Assembly (NCBI RefSeq): GCF_016598535.1
Contig: NZ_CP066779.1
Coordinates: 4,772,053 to 4,836,052, forward strand
DNA: 64,000 nt
Reading direction: 5' to 3'
Origin: Rhodococcus sp. P-2
GTDB taxonomy: Bacteria; Actinomycetota; Actinomycetes; Mycobacteriales; Mycobacteriaceae
Shown: piece after piece, positions 24,452 to 33,886 of the stretch
Numbering within the stretch: position 1 is the first letter of the stretch
How the letters are laid out: the number at the start of each line of letters is the position of its first letter
Notes under the pieces: model-generated
What the model was told of the DNA's origin: nothing
The model's input: the letters and a program-made list of their open reading frames with translations, nothing else
The model's database searches: none
Made by a program: the position numbers and the translations under genes

Positions 24452-25632
24452 TGGCCGGAACGCCTCAACTCGCGGCCGTGCTCGGCACCGGCCAAACTCA
24501 CTACGTCGCAAAGCGTCACGACGTCTCGATGGCGGGCTTGGTCCGTGAAGCCATCGACGCAGCGATGCTCGATGCCAACGTCGGCTGGGACGACATCGAC
24601 GCCGTCGTCATCGGAAAGGCCCCCGACCTGTTCGAGGGTTCGATGATGCCCGAACTCGCCATGTCGGATGCCCTGGGCGCCAACGGAAAGCCGTTGCTGC
24701 GTGTTCACACAGCCGGCTCTGTGGGCGGTTCGACGGCTATCGTCGCCTCCAGTCTGGTCAAATCCGGGGTCCACAAGCGGGTTCTGACGGTTTCCTGGGA
24801 GAAGCAGTCCGAGTCGAACGCCATGTGGGCGCTGTCCACACCGGTTCCGTTCAACATGCCCGTCGGCGCCGGTGCCGGTGGATACTTCGCCCCGCACGTC
24901 CGTTCGTACATTCGTCGATCGGGCGCACCGGAGCACATCGGCTACCTCGTCGCGGTGAAGGATCGGCTGAACGGCAGCCTCAATCCGTATGCGCACCTGC
25001 GGCAGCCGGACATCACCTTCGAATCGGTGAAGGCATCTCAGATGCTCTGGGATCCGATCCGCTACGACGAGACCTGCCCGTCCTCGGACGGTGCGTGTGC
25101 TCTGGTGATCGGCAACGAGGAAGCGGCCGCACAGGTCGAGGCCGAGGGTCGTTCCGTCGCCTGGATTCACGCGACGGCCATGCGCACCGAGCCGACCTTC
25201 TACGCCGGACGCGATCAGGTCAATCCGCAGGCCGGCCGCGACGCCGCGGCCGCGCTGTGGAAGTCAGCGGGAATCACCGATCCGCTCAACGAGATCGACT
25301 GCGCCGAAATCTATGTCCCGTTCTCGTGGTTCGAGCCGATGTGGCTCGAGAACCTCGGCTTCGCGGAGGAAGGTCAGGGCTGGAAGCTGACCGAGGCCGG
25401 AGAAACCGCGATCGGCGGCAAGCTCCCGGTCAACGCCTCGGGAGGTGTTCTCTCGTCCAACCCGATCGGCGCCTCGGGCATGATCCGGTTCGCCGAGTCC
25501 GCGATGCAGGTCATGCACCGCGCCGGCGATCACCAGGTGGCCGACGCCCGCAAGGCTCTCGGCCATGCCTACGGCGGTGGCTCGCAGTACTTCTCGATGT
25601 GGGTCGTCGGCTCCGAACGCCCCACCACGTAA
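24451..25632 (+). CDS. ltp3: Thiolase-like lipid-transfer protein/steroid aldolase Ltp3
   Basis: A 393-aa thiolase-fold protein. The nucleophile region reads RVHTAGSVGGSTAIVAS, with Ser in place of Cys. The C-terminal motifs PVNASGGVLSSNPIGASG and GHAYGGGSQYFSMWVVG are conserved in SCP2-type thiolases. It probably forms a heterocomplex with Ltp4 and the tandem DUF35 protein, catalysing C-C bond cleavage of a hydroxylated steroid-CoA side chain, perhaps one from C24-branched sterols. Reaction and partner choice are inference. Confidence 0.82.
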   Translation: MAGTPQLAAVLGTGQTHYVAKRHDVSMAGLVREAIDAAMLDANVGWDDIDAVVIGKAPDLFEGSMMPELAMSDALGANGKPLLRVHTAGSVGGSTAIVASSLVKSGVHKRVLTVSWEKQSESNAMWALSTPVPFNMPVGAGAGGYFAPHVRSYIRRSGAPEHIGYLVAVKDRLNGSLNPYAHLRQPDITFESVKASQMLWDPIRYDETCPSSDGACALVIGNEEAAAQVEAEGRSVAWIHATAMRTEPTFYAGRDQVNPQAGRDAAAALWKSAGITDPLNEIDCAEIYVPFSWFEPMWLENLGFAEEGQGWKLTEAGETAIGGKLPVNASGGVLSSNPIGASGMIRFAESAMQVMHRAGDHQVADARKALGHAYGGGSQYFSMWVVGSERPTT

Positions 25633-25668
25633 GCAGCAGCACACACGCCGATCAGGAAGAGGCCGAAG

Positions 25669-26532
25669 ATGAAGTACACCGTCGGGGTTGCCATGAACCC
25701 CTTGGACCAGTTAGCCGGTATCGCCAAAACGGCCGAGGAATGCGGCTTTTCGTCGATCGCTCTCCCCGATTCACTGTTCTTCATGGAAACGCAGGCGGCG
25801 GATTACCCGTACACCCCAGACGGGTCTCGGATGTGGAATGCCGAGACCCCCTGGGTCGATCCGCTGATCGCCGCGGCCGCAATGGGCGCCGTGACCGAGA
25901 AGATCGAGTTCTACACCCAGGTGCTCAAGCTGGGTAGCCGCAATCCGGTCCTGCTCGCGCGGCAGGTCGGATCGGTGGCGGCACTGACGAACAACCGCTT
26001 CGGCTTCGGCGTCGGAATCGGTTGGGCTCCGGAAGAGTTCGAGTGGTGCGGCGCTCCGTACAAGCGTCGGGGCGCACGTGTGGACGAGATGATCGACGTT
26101 CTCAAGCTGATTCTCGGCGGCGGCATGGTCGAGTATCACGGTGAGTTCTTCGATTTCGATCGCCTGCAGATGAGCCCGGCTCCCACCAAGCCGGTTCCGT
26201 TCTACGTCGGCGGCCACACCGAGGTCGCACTCAAGCGTGCTGCACGAGTCGGCGACGGATGGACGTCGGCGATGATCAAGTTCGACGACCTGGTGGGTGT
26301 GATCGCACGACTGCGCGAATTGCGCGCCGAGTACGGCCGCGAGAACGAGCCGTACGAAATCCAGACGGTGTGCATCGACCGTTTCGGTAAGGACGGTTAC
26401 GCAGAACTCGAGGACGCCGGCGTCACGGACATCATCACCGTGCCTTGGGTTTTCGACGGAATCGGATTCGATGCCCCGCTCGAGGCAAAGCAGGATTCGA
26501 TGCGCAAGTTCGCCGAACAGTACATCAACTGA
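25669..26532 (+). CDS. Second LLM-class F420-dependent oxidoreductase
   Basis: A 287-aa luciferase-like TIM-barrel protein. The N-terminus is YTVGVAMNPLDQLAGIAKTA, then FYTQVLKLGSRNPVLLARQV, FGFGVGIGWAPEEFEWCG (the LLM substrate/F420 region) and PVPFYVGGHTEVALKRAARV. It follows ltp3 by 36 bp and precedes the NTF2-fold gene by 9 bp, so all five genes from 22414 to 26952 look like one KstR-controlled operon. It is distinct from the LLM gene at 21282. Substrate is unknown. Confidence 0.82.
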   Translation: MKYTVGVAMNPLDQLAGIAKTAEECGFSSIALPDSLFFMETQAADYPYTPDGSRMWNAETPWVDPLIAAAAMGAVTEKIEFYTQVLKLGSRNPVLLARQVGSVAALTNNRFGFGVGIGWAPEEFEWCGAPYKRRGARVDEMIDVLKLILGGGMVEYHGEFFDFDRLQMSPAPTKPVPFYVGGHTEVALKRAARVGDGWTSAMIKFDDLVGVIARLRELRAEYGRENEPYEIQTVCIDRFGKDGYAELEDAGVTDIITVPWVFDGIGFDAPLEAKQDSMRKFAEQYIN

Positions 26533-26541
26533 GGAGCTGCG

Positions 26542-26952
26542 ATGACCGACGAGCACCCCGCCCGCGTCGCGGGTAACGCATCGCGCGCCGCCGCGAGTGG
26601 CAAGAACAAGGAAGCCTGGCTGGACCTCTTCGCCGAGGACGGCTGGGTGGAGGATCCGGTCGGGCCGTCGGGTTTCGACCCCGAAGGCAAAGGCCATCAC
26701 GGGCGTGAAGCGATCTCCAAGTTCTACGACATGACGATCGCCAACGCGGACAAGCTCGAGTTCCTGATCGACGATTCCCTGGTGTGCGGCAACGAGAACG
26801 TCAACATCGGCAAAATCCGTACGACCATCGGCGGCTCGATCATCGACGCCGAAGGCGTGTTCGTCTACCGGGTGAACGACGACGGCAAGATCGCGTCGCT
26901 TCGAGCATTCTGGGAAGTGGACCGTGCGATGAAGACGGCGCGCAAAGCCTGA
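26542..26952 (+). CDS. NTF2/SnoaL-fold protein, ketosteroid-isomerase-like
   Basis: A 136-aa alpha+beta cone-fold protein. AWLDLFAEDGWVEDPVGPSGF is the usual start of KSI-like proteins, whose catalytic general-base Asp lies near the Val-Glu-Asp-Pro segment. ISKFYD and a final FWEVDRAMKTA helix follow. True delta5-3-ketosteroid isomerases share this fold, as do SnoaL-like enzymes. Placement at the end of a sterol operon favours a role in steroid isomerisation or hydration, but I cannot assign the Tyr/Asp pair firmly. A strong terminator follows. Confidence 0.7.
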   Translation: MTDEHPARVAGNASRAAASGKNKEAWLDLFAEDGWVEDPVGPSGFDPEGKGHHGREAISKFYDMTIANADKLEFLIDDSLVCGNENVNIGKIRTTIGGSIIDAEGVFVYRVNDDGKIASLRAFWEVDRAMKTARKA

Positions 26953-26965
26953 GAACCCCCCCAGT

Positions 26966-27004
26966 ACGAGAGCGGCCCCGGTCATCGACCGGGGCCGCTC
27001 TCGT
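26966..27004 (+). terminator. Rho-independent-type hairpin after the ltp operon
   Basis: An 18-bp perfect stem (AGAGCGGCCCCGGTC arm) with a 3-base ATC loop, followed by a short pyrimidine-rich stretch. It ends the operon that begins at 22414. Confidence 0.8.
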
Positions 27005-27127
27005 CGTAGTCGAATCAGCCTGTCGTACTTGCACCGAGAACCTCGAAATGGTTTCCTGGTTGCCAACGTCGCGTGTCGATGACGGACTGCGTCAGGCATG
27101 GAGGCGTCGTACTGCAAGGGGTCACTC

Positions 27128-27508
27128 ATGACCATTTCGTTCAATCACACCATCATCGCCGCAAAAGACCGACAAGAGTCTGCGTGGTTCTTCACTCACA
27201 TGTTCGGTCTGCCAGGCCCGGTCGAAGCCGGCTACTTTCTCGGCGTTGAACTCGAGCACGGCGTGACACTGGACTTCGCACAGGTGGAAGAGGGCGCCGA
27301 GGTGGCGTCTCAGCACTACGCTTTCCTCGTCTCCGAAGATGACTTCGACGGCATCTACCAGCGAATACAGGCGTTGAAACTGGATCACTGGGCCGATCCG
27401 CGCCAGTCGAGTACCGGCTTCAACACCAACGACGGTGGGCGTGGTGTCTACTTCCTCGACCCGTCGGGACATTTCCTGGAAGCGATCACCAAACCGTACG
27501 GCGGCTGA
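27128..27508 (+). CDS. VOC-family (glyoxalase/dioxygenase fold) protein
   Basis: A 126-aa vicinal-oxygen-chelate protein. It begins SFNHTIIAAKDRQESAWFFTHMFGL, contains HYAFLVSEDDFDGIYQRI and ends GVYFLDPSGHFLEAIT. The His in FNHT, the His in QHYAFLV and the Glu in HFLEAI form the expected metal-ligand set. The frame opens at 27098, but the ATG at 27128 has AAGGGG upstream and gives the normal family start. It is a single gene between hairpins, with no specific substrate assigned. Confidence 0.75.
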   Translation: MTISFNHTIIAAKDRQESAWFFTHMFGLPGPVEAGYFLGVELEHGVTLDFAQVEEGAEVASQHYAFLVSEDDFDGIYQRIQALKLDHWADPRQSSTGFNTNDGGRGVYFLDPSGHFLEAITKPYGG

Positions 27509-27528
27509 ATGAGAGAGTGAACTACAAC

Positions 27529-27571
27529 CGGCGGCGCCTACGGGAGATGAGGGATCCCGCAGACGCCGCCG
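27529..27571. terminator. Hairpin between VOC gene and cyp125
   Basis: CGGCGGCG and CGCCGCCG arms with an inner CGGGA/TCCCG pairing, located between convergent genes. The rest of the 194-bp gap 27509-27702 holds no gene I can support. Confidence 0.5.
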
Positions 27572-27702
27572 CAGTTCCAGGTTGCCAACGAGTGGCTCCC
27601 CGGAACGTCTACTGTAGTTCTGCGTGTTCGAGAGTGCAGAGGCAACTCCCGAAAAGCTACACAGAACCTACTCGCCGGTTACCAGGTCAGTATATGTCCG
27701 GA

Positions 27703-28953
27703 TCAGTGTTTGACCGGGCAGCCCGATGTCTTGTAATCAACCTGAAACTCTTTGATGCCGTTGAGCCAGCCCGAGCGCAGGCGGCGGGGATCGCCGAGCC
27801 TGGTGATGTCGGGTAGGTGATCGGCGATCGCGTTGAAGATCAGATCGATTTCCAGACGGGCCAAGTTGGCGCCGATGCAGTAGTGCGCACCGGTGCCGCC
27901 GAATCCGAGGTGCGGATTGGGGTCACGCATGATGTCGAACTTCGTGGGGTTCTCGAAGACGTCTTCGTCGAAGTTGGCCGACGCGTACATCATCACGACG
28001 CGATCGCCCTTCTTGATCTTCTGTCCGCCGAGTTCGGTGTCTTCGAGCGCGGTGCGCTGGAAGGACGTTACCGGGGTGGCCCAACGAACGATCTCGTCGG
28101 CCGCTGTCTTGGGACGTTCCTTCTTGTACAGCTCCCACTGGTCGGGATTGTCGAGGAAGGCAACCATGCCGTGTGTGATGGCATTGCGAGTGGTCTCGTT
28201 ACCCGCGACCGCAAGCAGGATCACGAAGAAGCCGAATTCCTCTGGGGAGAGCTCATTTCCGTCGATGTCCGCTTCGATGAGCTTGGTGACGATGTCATCG
28301 GCGGGACACTTCTTGCGCTGATCCGCCATCTGGTACGCGTATCCCAGAATCTCCATCGACGCCGCCTGCGGGTCGATGTCGAACTCGGGGTCGTCGTACG
28401 ACGTCATCTGGTTGGACCAGTCGAAGAGCTTCATTCGATCTTCCTGCGGCACACCGAGAAGTTCGGCGATGGCCTGCAGCGGAAGCTCGGACGCGACCTG
28501 CACCACGAAGTCTCCGGCACCGCCGGCAGCCGCGGTCGTGACGATCTTTTCGGCACGCTCGGTCAGTTCCTCGCGCAGGCTGTTGATGGCGCGCGGGGTG
28601 AATCCGCGGGAGACCAGCTTGCGCAGCTTGGTGTGCTCCGGAGCGTCCTTGTTGATGAGAATGAACCGCTGCATCTCGACGTTCTCACGCGGGATGTCGT
28701 CGGCGAAGCGAGGAATCGCAGTGTTCTCGTGGGTCGAGAAGATGTCGCTTCGCTGCGAAACCTCCTTGACCTCTTCATGACGGGTGACCACCCAGAAGCC
28801 CTCGTCCTGGAATCCACCGATTTCCGGGGGCTGCGGATTCCACCACACGGGGGCCGTCTTCCGGAGTTCGGCGAACTCCTCGAACGGCATGCGTTCCGCG
28901 TAGATGTCGGGGTCCGTGAAGTCGATTCCCTCGGGGAATGCGGGCTGTGCCAC
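27703..28953 (-). CDS. cyp125: Steroid C26-monooxygenase CYP125
   Basis: A 416-aa cytochrome P450 that oxidises the terminal C26 methyl of the sterol side chain to the acid, the entry step for CoA activation. It shows the oxygen-binding I-helix motif AVAGNETTRNAI, the ExxR motif in ADEIVRWATPV, and the haem loop FGGTGAHYCIGANLARLE with the axial Cys at about 359. The N-terminus FPEGIDFTDPDIYAERMP and overall length match the CYP125A family. It is divergent from fadA5 with two KstR-type operators between them, as in M. tuberculosis Rv3545c/Rv3546. Confidence 0.93.
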   Translation of the reverse strand: MAQPAFPEGIDFTDPDIYAERMPFEEFAELRKTAPVWWNPQPPEIGGFQDEGFWVVTRHEEVKEVSQRSDIFSTHENTAIPRFADDIPRENVEMQRFILINKDAPEHTKLRKLVSRGFTPRAINSLREELTERAEKIVTTAAAGGAGDFVVQVASELPLQAIAELLGVPQEDRMKLFDWSNQMTSYDDPEFDIDPQAASMEILGYAYQMADQRKKCPADDIVTKLIEADIDGNELSPEEFGFFVILLAVAGNETTRNAITHGMVAFLDNPDQWELYKKERPKTAADEIVRWATPVTSFQRTALEDTELGGQKIKKGDRVVMMYASANFDEDVFENPTKFDIMRDPNPHLGFGGTGAHYCIGANLARLEIDLIFNAIADHLPDITRLGDPRRLRSGWLNGIKEFQVDYKTSGCPVKH

Positions 28954-29007
28954 TGATGTCTCCTGCCCTAAGCCTTTTCATCACAGGGGTGATGGGGATC
29001 CGTGATG

Positions 29008-29021
29008 TGTAACACGTTCTA
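29008..29021. promoter_or_regulatory. KstR-type operator, cyp125 side
   Basis: TGTAACACGTTCTA fits TNNAACNNGTTNNA fully. It is 54 bp upstream of the cyp125 start in the 174-bp gap shared with fadA5. Confidence 0.85.
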
Positions 29022-29031
29022 CTCTCATTGA

Positions 29032-30291
<1,260 letters not shown>

Positions 30292-30292
30292 G

Positions 30293-30781
30293 ATGACCAC
30301 TCCCCCAGCCAAACCCAAGGGACTCGACGCTCCGGCGACGGTCAAGATCATCAAGTGGATGTCGAAGGCAAACGTCGCCATGTATCGCGCCACCGACGGG
30401 AGGCTGGGTAGCAAGTGGCGGGTCGGCAGCGCGTTCCCACGCGGGCTGCCGATCTGCCTGCTCACCACCACCGGTCGCAAATCCGGCGAGGAGCGGATCA
30501 GTCCGCTGCTGTTCCTCGAGGACGGCGAAGACGTGATTCTGGTGGCGTCGCAAGGTGGTCTTCCGAAGAACCCGATGTGGTACCTCAACATCAAGGCGGA
30601 TCCGGTGGTGACGGTGCAGATCAAGTCTCGGATCCGCTCGATGAAAGCCCGCGTCGCCACCGAGGACGAGCGCGCTCGGCTGTGGCCGAAGTTGACGGCG
30701 ATGTATCCGGATTTCGACAACTATCAAGCCTGGACCGACCGGATCATTCCCGTCATCGTGTGCGAGCCTCTGAAGAACTAA
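30293..30781 (+). CDS. Deazaflavin (F420)-dependent nitroreductase-family protein (Ddn-like)
   Basis: A 162-aa split-barrel F420H2-binding protein. The family core [29 protein letters not shown] and [16 protein letters not shown] contain the phosphate and deazaflavin contacts seen in Ddn. [21 protein letters not shown] is the conserved C-terminal block. It follows fadA5 by one base and shares its KstR-regulated promoter, as Rv3547 (ddn) does in M. tuberculosis. The likely physiological role is reduction of a quinone or sterol-derived enone. Confidence 0.88.
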   Translation: MTTPPAKPKGLDAPATVKIIKWMSKANVAMYRATDGRLGSKWRVGSAFPRGLPICLLTTTGRKSGEERISPLLFLEDGEDVILVASQGGLPKNPMWYLNIKADPVVTVQIKSRIRSMKARVATEDERARLWPKLTAMYPDFDNYQAWTDRIIPVIVCEPLKN

Positions 30782-30838
30782 ACGAACTGTTTACAACACA
30801 ACGTTTACACTGGCCCGGGTTCGTGCCACCATGGGTTC

Positions 30839-31252
30839 ATGACCGATGACCAGTTCAGACCGATCGATTCCGGCCGCGAACGCGCACATCGCGAGTACGC
30901 CGGGCTCTTTCGGATCAGCGAGCGCCACGGCGCGACCCAAAGCCAGCGCGCACGGCAATCCCATCCGGAGATGCTCGAGCCCTACGGCGCGGTGCGCGTC
31001 GTGGCTCGTCTTGCCGGCGGAACCGACACACCGCAGCCGAACGAACCCGAGGTCGACGACGCCGACGTCATGGCTGCGTTGACTCTGATCCCCAAGGCCC
31101 GAGCCGAAATGGAACAGCTGGAAGCGCTGTTCCTCGGAATTGCTCGCGAACGTGGCATGACCTGGCAGGATATTGCCTTCGGACTCGGACTCGGCAGCAC
31201 TCAAGCCGCCCGCCAGCGCTACGAACGGCTCGTTCGCCGCACCGGAGGCTGA
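30839..31252 (+). CDS. Small HTH DNA-binding protein, function unknown
   Basis: A 137-aa protein with a C-terminal helix-turn-helix. The stretch GMTWQDIAFGLGLGSTQAARQRYERL resembles the sigma-like/Myb-like HTH of small actinobacterial regulators. An acidic spacer (NEPEVDDADVM) separates it from a basic N-terminal region rich in Arg and His. The regulated genes are unknown. The promoter region has two GTTTACA repeats 14 bp apart (30789 and 30803). The next gene starts about 95 bp downstream. Confidence 0.6.
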   Translation: MTDDQFRPIDSGRERAHREYAGLFRISERHGATQSQRARQSHPEMLEPYGAVRVVARLAGGTDTPQPNEPEVDDADVMAALTLIPKARAEMEQLEALFLGIARERGMTWQDIAFGLGLGSTQAARQRYERLVRRTGG

Positions 31253-31346
31253 ACGCGTGCCATAACGGGCGAGTTGGAGCACTATTGACTCGTACGGTCC
31301 GCACGGCGTTTCGACAGAGCCTCGAACACAGCAAGGAGTCGCATAT

Positions 31347-32018
31347 ATGACGACGCATATTCAAGATCAGATCCTGGACCGACGCGAGATCACTTCCGCA
31401 CTCGTGCGTGCGCTGGAGCGTCGCCACGAGGTGCTGGATGCAGTGGTCGACAGCAAGGACCACCAGGAGGCACTGACCACCGTCGCGGAACTCCTCGGCA
31501 CGTCGGAAGCAAATGCCGAAGCAGTTCTGAGCCTCAAGTTCAGCGCACTGACCAAGGCTGCACGCGATCGCATCCAGGGCGAGCTGGAGAATCTCGACGC
31601 AACACTCGAATGGACGACGCTCGATCGCCCCGCGAGCAGCGGGCAGAACTTCAGCTTGCGTCCGTTCAGCGACAGCGCAGAAGACAAGTCGCTGTTCACG
31701 ATTCGTTCGGGCGAGCAGCTCGGCGAAGACGGCAATCCGTGGAGCGAGGATCGAATCGAAGCCGAGCGCGTCGGCGGTCTCGGCCGTATCGACGACGAGA
31801 GCGCTGCCTGGTTCGTCGCCGAGGACGTCTCCGGCGACAGCCCGAAGAGCGTCGGTCTGGTGTTCGGCGAACTCGACGGCCAAGAGGTCAACGTCGCGAT
31901 CTGGATTGCACCCGAGTCCCGCAAGAAGGGCTACGGCACCGCCTGCGTGAAGCATTCGCGGCGCGAGCTCGCAGCAGAGTTCCCCGGCACCGTGCTGGTT
32001 GTTCGGGCGCCTGCGTAG
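31347..32018 (+). CDS. Gyrase-A-like helical domain fused to a GNAT-like domain, function unknown
   Basis: A 223-aa protein. Residues about 1-80 (ALVRALERRHEVLDAVVDSK, then SEANAEAVLSLKFSALTKAARDRIQGELENL) look like the C-gate/tower helical segment of DNA gyrase A or ParC, where the sequence typically reads AILDMRLxxLTxLERxKIxxE. The remaining residues fit a compact alpha/beta domain ending VNVAIWIAPESRKKGYGTACVK, like the acetyl-CoA loop of GNAT acetyltransferases. There is no catalytic gyrase Tyr. I recall similar small proteins in related actinobacteria annotated as hypothetical or gyrase-domain proteins. The AAGGAG ribosome site supports the start. Confidence 0.6.
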   Translation: MTTHIQDQILDRREITSALVRALERRHEVLDAVVDSKDHQEALTTVAELLGTSEANAEAVLSLKFSALTKAARDRIQGELENLDATLEWTTLDRPASSGQNFSLRPFSDSAEDKSLFTIRSGEQLGEDGNPWSEDRIEAERVGGLGRIDDESAAWFVAEDVSGDSPKSVGLVFGELDGQEVNVAIWIAPESRKKGYGTACVKHSRRELAAEFPGTVLVVRAPA

Positions 32019-32032
32019 GCGGCACGCCGCCT

Positions 32033-32072
32033 GTGAGTGGTTAAGGAGTCCCTGCACTCCTTAACCACTCAC
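32033..32072. terminator. Bidirectional terminator hairpin, palindrome family 2
   Basis: A 17-bp perfect stem (GTGAGTGGTTAAGGAGT) with a 6-base loop between two convergent genes. A second copy with compensatory stem changes lies at 61894-61942. Confidence 0.75.
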
Positions 32073-32085
32073 GGGGCCGGAGGCC

Positions 32086-33000
32086 CTACGCCCCGTACAC
32101 CGGCGTCGGAATCTCAGCCTTCTCCAACAGCGCTGCCACGACGGGCCCGATTTCCTTCGGGTCCCAACGGTCACCCTTGTCCTCGCTCGGGCCGTGACGC
32201 CAGCCCTCCGCGACGGTGATCTTTCCGCCCTCGACCTCGAATACCCGGCCCGTGACGTCCTTGGCCTCGGCGCTGCCGAGCCAGACGACCAGCGGCGAGA
32301 TGTTCTCGGGAGCCATGGCATCGAAGCCCTCTTCCGGAGCTGCCATCGCTTCTGCCATCGCCCCACCTGCACCGACTGTCATGCGCGTGCGCGCAGCAGG
32401 TGCGATCGCATTGACACTGACGCCGTAATTCTTGAGCTCGGCCGCGGCCTGGATGGTCATCTCGGCGATACCGGCCTTCGCCGCAGCGTAGTTGCCCTGG
32501 CCGATCGAACCCTGCAGTCCTGCACCCGAACTGGTGTTGATGATGCGTGCGTCGACGGTCTTGCCTGCCTTGGCTTCACCGCGCCAGTAGGCAGCAGCGT
32601 GACGCAGGGGCGCGAAATGCCCCTTGAGGTGCACACGGATTACCGCGTCCCACTCGCCTTCGCTCATGCCGACGAGCATGCGGTCACGCAGAAAGCCCGC
32701 GTTGTTCACGAGTACGTCCAGGCCACCGAAAGTATCGATCGCGGTCTTGATCAGATTTTCGGCGCCCGCCCAGTCGGCGACGTCGTCTCCGTTGACCACT
32801 GCTTGGCCACCCGCAGCGATGATCTCCGCGACAACCTGCTCGGCCGGACTTTCGCCGGTCTCGGAACCGTCGGCACCCGCACCGATGTCATTGACGACGA
32901 CCTTGGCCCCCTCAGCCGCGAACGCCAACGCATGCGCGCGTCCGATACCTCGACCTGCCCCGGTGATGATGACTACGCGTCCGTCGACCAATCCACTCAT
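32086..33000 (-). CDS. Short-chain dehydrogenase/reductase of the sterol cluster (Rv3548c-like)
   Basis: A 304-aa SDR with the NAD(P)-binding GAGRGIGRAHALAFAAEGA, NNAG motif in DVLVNNAGFLRDRM, and the catalytic Ser and Tyr-x-x-x-Lys in INTSSGAGLQGSIGQGNYAAAKAG. A C-terminal extension of about 50 residues (EGWRHGPSEDKGDRW) is typical of the 17-beta-HSD4-like multifunctional enzyme group that acts on hydroxyacyl-CoA. It is divergent from echA20 with a KstR2-like palindrome between them, consistent with a late step of steroid ring or side-chain beta-oxidation. The exact substrate is not known. Confidence 0.85.
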   Translation of the reverse strand: MSGLVDGRVVIITGAGRGIGRAHALAFAAEGAKVVVNDIGAGADGSETGESPAEQVVAEIIAAGGQAVVNGDDVADWAGAENLIKTAIDTFGGLDVLVNNAGFLRDRMLVGMSEGEWDAVIRVHLKGHFAPLRHAAAYWRGEAKAGKTVDARIINTSSGAGLQGSIGQGNYAAAKAGIAEMTIQAAAELKNYGVSVNAIAPAARTRMTVGAGGAMAEAMAAPEEGFDAMAPENISPLVVWLGSAEAKDVTGRVFEVEGGKITVAEGWRHGPSEDKGDRWDPKEIGPVVAALLEKAEIPTPVYGA

Positions 33001-33056
33001 TTTTGTCTCCTAATGCACTCTGCTCGGGCTTGTCGGCTCCGCTTGTGTGCTAACTT

Positions 33057-33074
33057 ACCAAGCAATCGCTTGGT
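33057..33074. promoter_or_regulatory. KstR2-like palindrome
   Basis: ACCAAGC-AATC-GCTTGGT is a perfect 7-bp inverted repeat with a 4-base spacer, located between the divergent SDR gene and echA20. The arms match the CAAG...CTTG of the KstR2 consensus as I recall it (ANCAAGNNCTTGNT), but the spacing is longer. Confidence 0.55.
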
Positions 33075-33102
33075 TTGGTACACAGACGTAAGGAATCCCG
33101 AT

Positions 33103-33879
33103 ATGGGCATCAGCACCTCCTCCGACGGAACCGGCATCACCACGGTCACCATCGACTACGCGCCGGTCAACGCAATCCCGTCCAAGGGATGGTTCGAGCT
33201 TGCCGACGCCATCCTCGACGCGGGCAAGGATCTGAACACGCACGTGGTGATCCTGCGAGCCGAGGGACGCGGATTCAACGCCGGCGTCGACATCAAGGAG
33301 ATGCAGGCCACCGAGGGATTCGACGCACTGGTCGCCGCCAACCGCGGTTGTGCCGCAGCCTTCGCCGCCGTCTACGACTGCGCTGTGCCCGTCGTCGTGG
33401 CAGTCAACGGATTCTGCGTCGGTGGCGGCATCGGACTGGTCGGGAACGCGGACGTGATCGTCGCTTCCGACGACGCGATCTTCTCCCTCCCCGAGGTCGA
33501 CCGCGGTGCACTCGGCGCTGCCACACACCTCTCGCGCCTGGTGCCGCAACACATGATGCGCACGCTCTACTACACGGCGCAGAGCGTCGACGCCCACACA
33601 CTCAAGCAGTTCGGCAGCGTCTACGACGTGGTTCCGCGTGAGAAGCTCGACGAGTGCGCTCGCGAAATCGCCGCGAAGATCGCCGCCAAGGACACCCGCA
33701 TCATCCGGTGCGCCAAGGAAGCCATCAACGGCATCGACCCGGTCGACGTCAAGGGCAGCTACCGCCTCGAGCAGGGCTACACCTTCGAACTCAACCTCCT
33801 CGGTGTGTCCGACGAGCACCGCGACGAGTTCGTCGCCACCGGCAAGCCGCGCGAGAACGCAACCCAGAAGGAAGGCTGA
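33103..33879 (+). CDS. echA20: Crotonase-family ring-D hydrolase/hydratase EchA20
   Basis: A 258-aa crotonase-fold enzyme. EchA20 (Rv3550) was reported to hydrolyse the steroid D-ring of 5-OH-HIC-CoA, which opens the ring in HIP degradation. Oxyanion-hole segments are ILRAEGRGFNAGVDIKEM and AVNGFCVGGGIGLVGNADV, and SLPEVDRGALGAATH holds the active-site loop. The ATG at 33103 has a TAAGGA site, and the long upstream frame is shadow of the SDR gene. It starts the echA20-ipdA-ipdB-ipdC operon. Confidence 0.88.
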   Translation: MGISTSSDGTGITTVTIDYAPVNAIPSKGWFELADAILDAGKDLNTHVVILRAEGRGFNAGVDIKEMQATEGFDALVAANRGCAAAFAAVYDCAVPVVVAVNGFCVGGGIGLVGNADVIVASDDAIFSLPEVDRGALGAATHLSRLVPQHMMRTLYYTAQSVDAHTLKQFGSVYDVVPREKLDECAREIAAKIAAKDTRIIRCAKEAINGIDPVDVKGSYRLEQGYTFELNLLGVSDEHRDEFVATGKPRENATQKEG

Positions 33880-33886
33880 GAAAAAC

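Noticed and set aside
27817-28956. 379-aa plus-strand frame opposite cyp125
   Set aside because: Antisense shadow rich in Val/Leu/Arg; the P450 motifs on the minus strand are decisive.
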